Shown here one piece after another: positions 27,145-34,901 of a stretch of 64,000 nt of DNA (the stretch's first letter is position 1; each line of letters starts with the position of its first letter). The position numbers were made by a program, and so were the translations under genes. The notes beneath the pieces are model-generated. The model did no database searches. It had not been told where the DNA came from and saw only the letters and a program-made list of their open reading frames with translations. This stretch comes from an uncultured Treponema sp. (GTDB lineage Bacteria > Spirochaetota > Spirochaetia > Treponematales > Treponemataceae): positions 119,485 to 183,484 of the forward strand of contig CALFJF010000019.1 in assembly GCA_937877535.1 (NCBI GenBank), read 5' to 3'.

Positions 27145-27480
27145 ATGATTACGATTGACGCATTAAACGAGTTTGGAGCAGACACAAAAGAAGGACTTAC
27201 GAGGTGTTTGAACAAAGAAGATTTTTATATCCGAATGATTAACCTTGGATTAAAAGACGCACGATTTGAAACGCTTGGCGAGTCTTTGAAAGAAGAAAAT
27301 TGGGAAAGCGCGTTTGAGCAAGCGCACGCACTCAAAGGAGTTCTTGGAAATCTCGCGCTCACTCCGCTTTTTAAGCCTGTTAGCGAACTTACGGAAAAAC
27401 TCCGCGCAAAAGAAGCCTGCGATTACCAAGCACTTTACGATGAAATGATGAAAAAACGAACAGAACTTTTGGTTCTATAA
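27145..27480 (+). CDS. histidine phosphotransfer (HPt) domain protein
   Basis: A 111-residue single-domain HPt protein. The motif QAHALKGVLGNLAL carries the phosphorylatable His61 with the usual following Lys and Gly. HPt proteins relay phosphate between a hybrid kinase and receivers. Its place 24 bases after the REC-GGDEF-EAL gene suggests it feeds the two neighbouring receivers; no kinase is encoded nearby. GGAG precedes the ATG. A strong terminator follows immediately. Confidence 0.88.
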   Translation: MITIDALNEFGADTKEGLTRCLNKEDFYIRMINLGLKDARFETLGESLKEENWESAFEQAHALKGVLGNLALTPLFKPVSELTEKLRAKEACDYQALYDEMMKKRTELLVL

Positions 27481-27487
27481 CAAAAAA

Positions 27488-27530
27488 ACAACCTAAGCGA
27501 GAACTCCACTGTCGCTTAGGTTGTTTTTTT
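27488..27530. terminator. strong intrinsic terminator
   Basis: ACAACCTAAGCGA and TCGCTTAGGTTGT form a perfect 13-base stem with an 11-base loop and a T-run of seven on the plus side; an A-run on the other side makes it usable both ways. It ends the EAL-HPt unit and probably the minus-strand glycosyltransferase unit. Confidence 0.9.
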
Positions 27531-27550
27531 ATGCCTAGACTTTTTTCCGT

Positions 27551-28477
27551 CTATGAGCAAAGTGAAAGCCTTTTCTTGTGGTATTTTTGCAGTCCGTTCA
27601 GTGCCCAACTACAAAGATAAAACAGGCTCTTAAAAAAAGAAAAATGCAGCACTGTGCGATAAATGCGCCATTGCGGAACAATCATCTTCCATTTTGAGGC
27701 TGTAAGCGAGTCGCTTCTCATGCGATAATCTACAAGAATGTCGGGAAAGCCGACGCAGGTTAGTTTTTGGCTCAAAATATCTAGCCAAAACACGTAGTCA
27801 TCGCGCAGGCTGCGTAGCGATTTTCTAAAAAACACGTTCTCGTGTAATCGCGCCTTCACAATAATCGCTGCCGACGGAAATATCGGGCAATGCAACAGCA
27901 GTTTCTTAAAGTCCCGCGTTCCAGGGCAAGAAAAATCTGGCAACAGCCGCTCCGTGCAAGTAGCGTTCATGCGACGGTAGCCACTAAAGAAAATCGCCGC
28001 GTTCGTATCGGAGGAGGCATGAATATGAGCGAGCATGGTCTCCAAATAGTCGTTATGCCACACATCGTCCGCGTCCAAAAACGCAAGATAGTCGCCAGAA
28101 GAAAACTTTATCGCCATATTGCGCGCTTCGGCAGAACCAGAATTTTCCTGTAAAATATATGTAATTCGCTCGTCCTGCTGCATATATGATTTTATGATAG
28201 CAACAGAATCGTCATGGGAGCCGTCGTCTACGATAAGAAGCTCCCAGTTAGTGTAGGTTTGTGCGCGGACAGAATCAATCGTCTGCGAAAGGAAACGCGC
28301 GCCGTTGTAGCAAGGCGTAATAATGGAAACGAGTTCCGTCTGAATAAAATCGTTGCTCGCCCCCCCTTTTTCCGTTCGGAGCGCGTTCTTTGCCTCAACC
28401 GAAGCCGCGAGGGAAGACTGCTCTAAGTTCACGCCCACGCCGTCAATCTTAAAAATGCTCGGAGATTTATGCTGCAT
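27551..28477 (-). CDS. family 2 glycosyltransferase with foreign GT4-derived N-terminus
   Basis: A 308-residue protein. Residues about 48-300 are a GT-A fold family 2 transferase: VSIITPCYNGARFL, LLIVDDGSHDDS, ENSGSAEARN, and the metal motif LDADDVW. The first about 45 residues (IFKIDGVGVNL, then KNALRTEKG) are not part of that fold. They match the middle of the adjacent family 4 enzyme (IYKIDGVGVNL, KSALRTELG). The chain is thus a chimera made by recombination, with a seven-G run at the joint (28360-28366). No other ATG precedes the GT2 domain. The start overlaps the end of the upstream family 4 reading frame by 11 bases, suggesting translational coupling. Confidence 0.8.
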   Translation of the reverse strand: MQHKSPSIFKIDGVGVNLEQSSLAASVEAKNALRTEKGGASNDFIQTELVSIITPCYNGARFLSQTIDSVRAQTYTNWELLIVDDGSHDDSVAIIKSYMQQDERITYILQENSGSAEARNMAIKFSSGDYLAFLDADDVWHNDYLETMLAHIHASSDTNAAIFFSGYRRMNATCTERLLPDFSCPGTRDFKKLLLHCPIFPSAAIIVKARLHENVFFRKSLRSLRDDYVFWLDILSQKLTCVGFPDILVDYRMRSDSLTASKWKMIVPQWRIYRTVLHFSFFKSLFYLCSWALNGLQKYHKKRLSLCS

Positions 28478-28523
28478 AACTCATCTCCTCGCACGGGCGG
28501 GCAAAAACTACTCTACAGTTGTA

Positions 28524-28532
28524 CCCCCCCCC
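28524..28532 (-). repeat. homopolymeric nine-G tract inside glycosyltransferase frame
   Basis: Nine consecutive C on the plus strand (G on the coding strand) lie near the 3' end of the family 4 reading frame. Eight or ten G would shift the frame and end the protein within a few codons, before the overlap with the next gene's ATG. Poly-G slippage is established as a switch in Treponema pallidum tpr genes. Confidence 0.8.
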
Positions 28533-29537
28533 GTCAGTTTTTCTAGTATCGCAAAGCATCTCGCCGTATATCGCAGCCATTTTTGAAACGGAAGATTCCA
28601 CGGCGTACTTCTTTGCTTCCGTGATGTTCCGAGCGCCCATTTCAGTACGGAGCGAGGGATTTTTGTAGAGCAGGATAATCGCGTCTGTCATCTCTTTTTC
28701 TGACCACGGACTAAAAATAAATCCTGTTTCCTTGTCGCGCACAAGCGAGCGATGCCCGCGGTTGTCGCTTGCCACCACGGGGATTCCGCACGCCATAGCC
28801 TCGATTATGTTCACGGGAAGCCCTTCTCGCAGGCTTGCGGAAAACGCGATGTCGCTTATCATCGTCAGCTTATCAACATCAGGGCGGTAGCCCAAAAACT
28901 GCACGGTATCAGAGAGATTTTCAGCAGTCACATACTCCCGCACAGTCGGCAGCGTTTCTTTTCCGATGAGCAGAATTTTCAGACTGGGGATTTCGGATTT
29001 CAGCTCATGCACTTTCCGAACGAGCATAATCTGGTTCTTGTTTTTGTTGAGTTCCGCCACCACCGTGATGATGAAGTCATCATCAGAATAGCCCAGTTCA
29101 GTTCGCAGCGCGGATTTTTCTTCCGCAGAACACGGGTGGAAGCGCGAAAGGTTCACGCCCACACCGTCAATCTTGTAAATCTCAGAATGATGCCTTTGCC
29201 TTCTCATAATCTTCCTCGTTAATCGTCACAATCACGTCGGTGCAGCGCGAAAGCCATTTTTCCATGGGGTAATACAAAAGCCAGTTCACGAGTGGCGCGC
29301 CCCTGTAAAAATGGAAGCCGTGCGCCGTGTAGATGACCTTGATTTTGTGCTCCCGCCAGAGTTTTTTTGCCGCAAGTCTGCCGATAACGCCGCCCATGGG
29401 AGTGTGGCAGTGCAGTATGTCGTAGCGGTTTTGGAGCAGCAGTTTTTTAAGCTCGCGCAACGCCCTAACGTTTTTCAGGCTGAACGGGCTTCGCGCAATG
29501 GGAATCGAATACTGATTGTCGCAGTCTAAGACCTGCT

Positions 29538-29652
29538 CCTCGCCCGCGGAGCAGTAGTCCACCTGCCAGCCCTGCTCCTTGAACCAGCGCATGTACGGGC
29601 GGTTGAACTTTGAGAAATTGGCGGTGTTTGATAAGAAAAGGACTTTGTTCAT
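29538..29652 (-). repeat. direct repeat copy 1: 5' end of family 4 glycosyltransferase
   Basis: These 115 bases match 30616-30730 at all but about ten positions, with no gap. Both encode the start MNKxLFLSNTANFSKFNRPY. The two copies flank the toxin-antitoxin pair. Confidence 0.9.
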
Positions 29653-29735
29653 GCAGCCTCCTCCAAGTCATCATTGACTTTTGCTACTTGCTGATTTACA
29701 GTATAAATATAATCAGTTTTTATAGGAGGTTTAGC

Positions 29736-30113
29736 ATGATGACCGCAATTCAAATTCCTATTGATGATACGCTCTGGAACGATGCGGTAACCGCATTCCA
29801 AAAGCGTGGGACGAATATTTTTGATGCAATAAAAAATTTTCTCACGCACGAGGTGGAGTATGGAGGAGAATCCGTCGACTGGGAATACAAGACGCTTGAA
29901 AACGGTAAACGCATCCGCTGTGTGCCAACGGACGCGCCTAAAGGCTGGCTTGACAAAATGGCGGAAACCATTCCGCCTAAAACTGACGAAGAGCGGAAGA
30001 ATTTCGACAACGTGCTGGCGTCTTTCCGTAAAACCGCACAAGAAAACGGTATTTCGGATATGACGATGGAAGAAATTGATGATGCAATTGCGCTTTGCAG
30101 GGCGAAAAAGTAA
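29736..30113 (+). CDS. RelB/DinJ-like antitoxin
   Basis: A 125-residue protein. Its first about 45 residues (AIQIPIDDTLWNDAVTAFQK, then IFDAIKNFLTHEV) follow the ribbon-helix-helix pattern of RelB/DinJ antitoxins. A longer acidic C-terminal half would wrap the toxin. AGGAGG lies 7 bases before the ATG pair at 29736, and TATAAT occurs at 29708-29713. The toxin starts 3 bases after the stop. RelB-like antitoxins usually pair with RelE-fold toxins, whereas here the partner is a PIN nuclease, so it is a mixed-type module. It probably represses its own promoter. Confidence 0.75.
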   Translation: MMTAIQIPIDDTLWNDAVTAFQKRGTNIFDAIKNFLTHEVEYGGESVDWEYKTLENGKRIRCVPTDAPKGWLDKMAETIPPKTDEERKNFDNVLASFRKTAQENGISDMTMEEIDDAIALCRAKK

Positions 30114-30116
30114 CCC

Positions 30117-30533
30117 ATGAAGTATTATGCCGTCATAGATACCAATATACTCATTTCCGCATTGATAAAAGAAAATTCCGTTCCTGCGAGAATTATAGAT
30201 TTCATAAAGGGAGAAACAATCATTCCTCTTATTCACGCTGACATTCTTGCGGAATACAGGCGCGTACTTCATTATGACAAATTTTCTTTTTCGCAAAAGC
30301 AGATTGATGACATTGAGGAAATCTTTATTCACTATGGAATTAGTATTCCGCCTATAAGAACTGATGAGTTCATGCCTGACCTTAGTGACGCAATTTTTTT
30401 TGAAGTGGCTCTTGGCGCACAAAAATTTACGGATTCTGCCTATCTTGTTACAGGTAACAGCAAACACTTTCCTGTTAAGCCATTTGTGGTAACACCGCGC
30501 GAAATGCTGGAGATTCTTGAAAAGAACAGTTGA
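30117..30533 (+). CDS. PIN-domain toxin
   Basis: A 138-residue PIN nuclease of the putative toxin family TIGR00305. The first acidic residue is in VIDTNILISAL, followed by LAEYRRVL and the paired acids in MPDLSDAIFFEVAL. YLVTGNSKHFP and FVVTPREMLEIL are typical family endings. PIN toxins cleave RNA in a metal-dependent way and are neutralised by the cognate antitoxin, here the gene just upstream. The pair sits between two copies of a glycosyltransferase 5' end, indicating arrival by recombination. Confidence 0.85.
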   Translation: MKYYAVIDTNILISALIKENSVPARIIDFIKGETIIPLIHADILAEYRRVLHYDKFSFSQKQIDDIEEIFIHYGISIPPIRTDEFMPDLSDAIFFEVALGAQKFTDSAYLVTGNSKHFPVKPFVVTPREMLEILEKNS

Positions 30534-30535
30534 TT

Positions 30536-30730
30536 TCATGCTTCCACCTCAATCACGTTTATAAAATTTCTGTAAAAATTTTCCTTTGAGAACCGTTTCG
30601 CAAACTCCGCGTTTTCCTCGCCCGCAGAGCAGTAGTCCACCTGCCAGCCCTGCTCGCGAAACCAGCGCATATACGGGCGGTTGAACTTTGAGAAATTGGC
30701 GGTGTTTGAAAGAAAAAGGATTTTGTTCAT
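30536..30730 (-). pseudogene. remnant of a second family 4 glycosyltransferase gene
   Basis: A 64-residue frame. Residues 1-39 repeat the N-terminus of the family 4 enzyme at 29652 (start MNKILFLSNTANFSKFNRPY). The last about 24 residues (FAKRFSKENFYRNFINVIEV) look like the C-terminal helix of such an enzyme. The middle of about 300 residues is missing, which indicates an internal deletion after duplication. It is not expected to be active. It marks the right-hand boundary of the toxin-antitoxin insertion. Confidence 0.75.
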
Positions 30731-30751
30731 GTGTCATTCCTCATATTTTTT

Positions 30752-31769
30752 TTAGAAAATACGATGTAACAATGTATGCAAAAACGGGTGTTTTAAACGA
30801 ATATTTTGAAGAGTTGACCCATTAAAGTGGCAAAAAGATACTATTCCTAACAATTTTCGCCGAGTTTCACCTATTTTCCAAAATTCTTTTGCACGATTTT
30901 TTACTTTTTGAGAAAAATCGGCACTCAATTTTTTTCCTTTTTTCTTGTCGGTAAAAAGAAGAAGTAAAATTTTATAATGCGCCTTTATGAGAAGTGCGAT
31001 TTTTTTGTTTTGCAAAAAATCTATAATTTTCATTTTTTTCATAAAAATCCAAAAGCGAATCAATGACTCGCTCATGCTGTTCATATCGCTCTACCATTTT
31101 TTCATCGGAAACGCTTTGATTTACGTTTCCAACCAAATAGTGATAAATCTCCAAATCCTCAAAAATAATAGTGTTACTTGCGCACACAGCCTTTACAATA
31201 TACTCATAATCAACGTAGAAACAATGCTCTAAAACAGAAATCTCGTTTTTTTGCACTATTTCAGTTTTAAAAATACATGTATGAAGCGATAAATACGCAA
31301 CGATTTCTTTTTGATTCAAAATCGTGTCTAACGTTTGCAGTTCGCTTTTTTTTACATTAGCGGGAAGAGGAAAAAGCCGACTTTCTGACGAGTGCATTTC
31401 GACTTCACGCTTTTTTGTGCAAACGATGTCGGCTGTCACCGTCTGTAGAATTTCTAGTAATTTGACAAGATTTTCCGTACAAACCCAATCGTCGCCGTCA
31501 ACAATAAAAAAATACGTTCCCCGCGCTTCGCGAATTCCTGTGTTTATGCAACTTCCGTGTCCGCCATTCGTTTTTGAAATAACACGCATCATGTCAGGAA
31601 AACGCGCTACCGCTTCCTCGCACATTGCCTTTGTTCCGTCGGTCGAACCGTCATCAATAAATAGAATTTCCAGCTTGTCAGAAAAACGAGCATCAGAATA
31701 CCTTTCGATTGCCCGCGCAATAAAATGCTCTACATTAAATGCAGGAACAACGATAGTCAAAACTTTCAT
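30752..31769 (-). pseudogene. family 2 glycosyltransferase with C-terminal frameshift
   Basis: The N-terminal about 250 residues are a GT2 domain: TIVVPAFNVEHFI, ILFIDDGSTDGT, GGHGSCINTGI and the metal motif VDGDDW. The first frame stops at 30972 soon after ENYRFFAKQKN. One base further on, another frame continues with LQNKKIALLIKAHYKILLLL and runs to 30752, the usual C-terminal helix of this subfamily. A single extra base in the six-A run at 31014-31019 or the seven-T run at 31000-31006 explains the break. The start at 31769 has GGAGG 8 bases upstream. The first frame alone keeps all catalytic residues, so partial activity is possible. Confidence 0.75.
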
Positions 31770-31904
31770 GCAGCCGCCTCCATCGAGCAATCAAAAAGAT
31801 ACGAGAGTCTTCAACAGAAAATCTTTCGAGTGCTTTTATAATAGCAGATTTTCAACGAGAGTTCTATGTACAAAACACCGTTTTCGTAGCGGTTTGAGTC
31901 TATC

Positions 31905-31932
31905 TTGCCCGTTTTGCAAAAATTCTTATAAT
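31905..31932 (+). promoter_or_regulatory. promoter of the GlfT2-like gene
   Basis: TTGCCC (31905-31910), 16 bases and TATAAT (31927-31932) end 6 bases before the ATG at 31939. No Shine-Dalgarno is present, so transcription should begin at the start codon. Confidence 0.6.
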
Positions 31933-31938
31933 GGGCGT

Positions 31939-33465
31939 ATGACGCTTTCTTCTCTATTGTTTCCAAAAAAAAATATCTGTACAGAAACCGAGTTGTATTT
32001 CCACGCAGATTCAGCCACCTATGACGAAAGCAGAAAAGAACTTTTTATCCCAAAAGGCGCGACCGTTGCCTTTGATTCCTACTTCAACAGCTTTCCCGCT
32101 TCGCAGTATGCTCGTTACACAACATTGTCGCACATTGACATCGCGCTTACGTTTTCAGGAAAAGCAACGGTTTCGCTGTGTGCCGCCTCGCTACAGCACG
32201 GGGCGATTAGCGAGCGCGTTTTGCAAGAATGTAGCGCAGAAGGCTCCGTTACGCTTACAGCATCGCTTTCTGATTTTGTTGACGCTACCATCTTTTACCC
32301 CGTCATACACGCGCTAGAGGACGTGCGCATTACCGCGGGGACATGGACTTCCTTGATAGAAGAAACGGAACGGAACGTGCATCTTTCAGTCGTTATCTGC
32401 ACCTATCGCCGCGAAGAATTTGTATACCGAAACATAGCCGCACTTCCTGACAGCACCGCCGATTTTGCGAGCGTACTTGTTATCGACAACGGACACACGC
32501 TTGACGCGCAAAAAATCGCGCGACCGTTCGTAACCGTCATTCCGAACAAGAACCTCGGTGGCTCAGGTGGCTTTACGCGCGGTATTATGGAAACGCTTTT
32601 GCGACGCGATGCGTTCTCTCACGTGCTACTGATGGACGACGACATCACCTTTGAGCCATCGCTTTTAGCGCGCACCCGTGCGTTTCTTGCCGTGCTACGT
32701 CCCGAATATGCCGACTACGCGCTCGGCGGGGCGTTACTGAATCTTGAAAAAAAGTATATTCAAAGTGAAAATGGTGCAGATTTGAAACTCTTGAAGTCAA
32801 CCGTTTTTGGAATGAATTTCGATTTTCGAGAAACAAACACCATAATCAAAAATATGAAAATAAATTCACCAATGTATAACGGCTGGTGGTTTTGTTGTAT
32901 GCCGCTAAAAGTGCTCAAAAAAGATTCTCTTCCCTTCCCATTTTTTATTCACGTTGATGATATGGAATTTGGAGTTCGTTATTTTTGCAAAAGAATCATC
33001 TTGATAAACGGCATCTCCGTCTGGCATCACACATTTGAAGAAAAAGTCTCGCCCGTCATAAATTACTATAATGTACGAAATGGACTTATAGCCGAAACCG
33101 TAACAAGCGGCATGTCCTTTCCAAAATTTCTGTTTGTGCTACTAACGCGCTACGGAAAACGCCTTTTGACGCTCCCCTATGCCGTTGAGTTTATGACGCA
33201 AGCACTTCTCGACTACCTTAAAGGCCCCGACTTTCTGCTTGGAGTCGACGGCGAAGCACTCAACACGCTCCTCCGCGAAAAACAAGCGTGGCTAGAAAAA
33301 AAACATCGCCCTGCTTTCTATTATTATCTTTCCACCGCTGGAAATCTGTTGCGATTTTCCGTGCTTTTCATCGCAAAACGAAAGACTATCCTGCAATATC
33401 GCACGCGATTTTCTGAATTAACCAGTTGGAAAAATTGGTCAGCGCGGCTAGGACTCTCAGAATAA
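31939..33465 (+). CDS. GlfT2-like galactofuranosyltransferase
   Basis: A 508-residue protein. Residues 1-150 form a beta-sandwich domain (ELYFHADSATYDE, then FDSYFNSFPASQY). A GT2 domain follows with VVICTYRREEF, IPNKNLGGSGGFTRG and the metal motif LMDDDITFEP. WWFCCMPLKV and the catalytic-base region FIHVDDMEFGVRY follow. The C-terminal third is helical. This order is that of GlfT2, which polymerises galactofuranose, so a Galf-containing surface glycan is likely; no UDP-galactopyranose mutase is in the window. The ATG at 31939 begins the conserved domain; the longer frame from 31324 is antisense to the neighbouring gene. Confidence 0.83.
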   Translation: MTLSSLLFPKKNICTETELYFHADSATYDESRKELFIPKGATVAFDSYFNSFPASQYARYTTLSHIDIALTFSGKATVSLCAASLQHGAISERVLQECSAEGSVTLTASLSDFVDATIFYPVIHALEDVRITAGTWTSLIEETERNVHLSVVICTYRREEFVYRNIAALPDSTADFASVLVIDNGHTLDAQKIARPFVTVIPNKNLGGSGGFTRGIMETLLRRDAFSHVLLMDDDITFEPSLLARTRAFLAVLRPEYADYALGGALLNLEKKYIQSENGADLKLLKSTVFGMNFDFRETNTIIKNMKINSPMYNGWWFCCMPLKVLKKDSLPFPFFIHVDDMEFGVRYFCKRIILINGISVWHHTFEEKVSPVINYYNVRNGLIAETVTSGMSFPKFLFVLLTRYGKRLLTLPYAVEFMTQALLDYLKGPDFLLGVDGEALNTLLREKQAWLEKKHRPAFYYYLSTAGNLLRFSVLFIAKRKTILQYRTRFSELTSWKNWSARLGLSE

Positions 33466-33493
33466 AAAATCCGCAATAAATCAAAAAATCGTC

Positions 33494-33523
33494 TTGACAA
33501 TTTTATATTTGATACAATACAAT
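33494..33523 (+). promoter_or_regulatory. promoter of the glutathione peroxidase gene
   Basis: TTGACA (33494-33499), 18 bases and TACAAT (33518-33523) precede the ATG by 64 bases. The leader would contain the REP-like palindrome at 33544-33569 and the GGAGG ribosome site. Confidence 0.65.
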
Positions 33524-33543
33524 TTGATTAAATAAAAGATTCT

Positions 33544-33569
33544 GGTGGTTTCGACACTGCTCAACCACC
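33544..33569 (+). repeat. REP-like palindrome in glutathione peroxidase leader
   Basis: GGTGGTT and AACCACC flank TCGACACTGCTC. It is near-identical to the copies at 9060 and 63943 and would form a hairpin in the 5' untranslated region. Confidence 0.8.
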
Positions 33570-33587
33570 GAAAGATGGAGGCAAATT

Positions 33588-34127
33588 ATGGCAATTTACG
33601 ATTACAAAGTTTTGGACAGGAAGGGAAACGAAGTTTCAATGGATTCATTCAAGGGCAAGGTTTTGCTCATCGTGAACACGGCGACAGGCTGCGGCTTCAC
33701 TCCGCAGTACAAAGGCTTGGAAGAATTGTGGCAGAAATATCATGACAAAGGCTTAGAAATCCTCGACTTCCCGTGCGACCAGTTCGGCCATCAGGCTCCG
33801 GGCGACGACGATGAAATCCACGAGTTCTGCCAGATGAAGTACAAGACGAGCTTCGACAACTTCAAAAAAATCGAAGTCAACGGTGAGAACGAAATTCCGC
33901 TCTACACATTCCTGAAAAGTCAGAAAGGATTCGCGGGCTTCAGCGGAATCAAAGGCGCGCTCATGAACACTGTCGTCGGCAAAATCGACCCAGATTTTAA
34001 GAACAACGCGAACATCAAGTGGAATTTCACAAAATTCCTCGTTGACCGCGAAGGAAATGTCACCGAGCGATTCGAGTCAACCGTCGAGCCGAAAAAAATC
34101 GACGACAAAATCGCGGCTTTGCTGTAG
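33588..34127 (+). CDS. glutathione peroxidase (cysteine type)
   Basis: A 179-residue thioredoxin-fold peroxidase that reduces hydroperoxides. The active-site strand VNTATGCGFTPQYKGLEELW holds the peroxidatic Cys, encoded by TGC, so it is not a selenoprotein here. LDFPCDQFGHQAPG and the Trp-Asn tetrad motif KWNFTKFLVDREG are intact. GGAGG precedes the ATG. Codon choice is unlike the surroundings: Phe is TTC in about 13 of 14 cases, while neighbours prefer TTT, and AAG and CTC are frequent. With palindromes on both sides this suggests acquisition by transfer. Confidence 0.92.
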   Translation: MAIYDYKVLDRKGNEVSMDSFKGKVLLIVNTATGCGFTPQYKGLEELWQKYHDKGLEILDFPCDQFGHQAPGDDDEIHEFCQMKYKTSFDNFKKIEVNGENEIPLYTFLKSQKGFAGFSGIKGALMNTVVGKIDPDFKNNANIKWNFTKFLVDREGNVTERFESTVEPKKIDDKIAALL

Positions 34128-34135
34128 AATGGTAC

Positions 34136-34249
34136 GGTGGTTGAGCCTGTCGAAACCACCGAAAACACAAGCGTTGTCTGCCTGACGGAAGTCAGACCGC
34201 TTCATTCCTACGCGCTGGTGGTTTCGATACGCTACGCTACTCAACCACC
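34136..34249. repeat. pair of REP-like palindromes after glutathione peroxidase
   Basis: An inverted copy, GGTGGTTGAGCCTGTCGAAA plus CCACC, lies at 34136-34160. A direct copy with a longer loop (GGTGGTTTCGATACG to CAACCACC) lies at 34217-34249. Between them GTCTG and CAGAC flank a third small hairpin (CTGACGGAAGTCAG). Two inward and outward copies plus a spacer are a typical REP-cluster layout. Confidence 0.75.
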
Positions 34250-34300
34250 ACGCAACGGCTACGGCTACGCCGCCCATGCAATCCCTAACGCGAGGACTCT

Positions 34301-34882
34301 ATGACTGAAAAAGAAAAAATGCTTGCGGGCGAGTTGTACGACCCGAACGAAGAGGAACTGCTTTTGCTCAGGCGAAAGGCGCACAAATTGTGCCGAGAAT
34401 ACAATCTGCTCGACGAGACTGACGAAGAGCGCGAAAAGATTCTTGCTGAGCTGCTTCCGAATCGCGGGAAAAATCTTACTTTGCAAGGACCGATTCAGTT
34501 TGATTACGGAGCGTTCACCACTTTTGGCGAAAATTGCTACGCGAATTTCAACTTCACCTGCATCGACTGCGCGCCCGTCACGATTGGCGATAATGTCTTT
34601 TTCGGTCCTAATGTATCAATTCTCACGCCGATTCATCCGCTCAGGTGGCAGGAACGAAACCCGTTTGTGCGAAAAGACGGCGTTCTTACGGATAGAGAAT
34701 ACGCAAAGCCCATCACAATCGGAAGCAACTGCTGGATAGCGGGCGATGTGACAATCTGCGGCGGCGTAAAAATAGGCGAAGGAAGTGTCATCGGCGCGGG
34801 AAGCGTGGTCACGAGAGACATCCCGCCGAATGTGCTTGCCGTGGGAAATCCGTGCCGCGTGATTCGAGAAATTGAAAATTAA
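34301..34882 (+). CDS. sugar O-acetyltransferase (Maa/LacA type)
   Basis: A 193-residue left-handed beta-helix acetyltransferase. The N-terminal helical motif MLAGELYDPNEEEL is the Mac domain. Hexapeptide repeats follow with the catalytic His in LTPIHPL, then ITIGSNCWIAGDVTICGGVK and IGAGSVVTRDIPPNVLAVGN. The enzyme moves acetyl from acetyl-CoA to a sugar hydroxyl. It lies close to the glycosyltransferase locus, so it might modify a surface glycan or detoxify sugars. The codon use is intermediate between the peroxidase gene and the main chromosome. Confidence 0.92.
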   Translation: MTEKEKMLAGELYDPNEEELLLLRRKAHKLCREYNLLDETDEEREKILAELLPNRGKNLTLQGPIQFDYGAFTTFGENCYANFNFTCIDCAPVTIGDNVFFGPNVSILTPIHPLRWQERNPFVRKDGVLTDREYAKPITIGSNCWIAGDVTICGGVKIGEGSVIGAGSVVTRDIPPNVLAVGNPCRVIREIEN

Positions 34883-34901
34883 AAATCGCGTTTCATATCC
34901 T

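Larger units (their letters stand above)
28467..29652 (-). pseudogene. family 4 glycosyltransferase split by a frameshift
   Basis: Two overlapping frames together make one GT-B enzyme of about 395 residues. The first (29652-29182) has the N-terminal domain: MNKVLFLSNTANFSKFNRPY, HCHTPMGGVIGRL and VIYTAHGFHFYRG. The second (29207-28467) has the donor-binding domain: YKIDGVGVN, EGLPVNIIEAMACGIPVVAS and GFIFSP. The frames switch at 29182-29207, consistent with one extra base. It could be a real mutation, programmed slippage or a sequence error. The second part ends in an unusual tail that begins at a nine-G run and overlaps the next gene's start. The intact enzyme would add sugars to a surface glycan. 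Confidence 0.82.

Noticed and set aside
31801..31862. Direct repeat ACGAGAGT (31801 and 31855) around TATAAT between the divergent transferases
   Set aside because: Eight bases repeated twice in an A/T-rich gap is weak evidence for an operator.
33588..34127. Selenocysteine form of glutathione peroxidase
   Set aside because: The active-site codon is TGC (Cys), not TGA.
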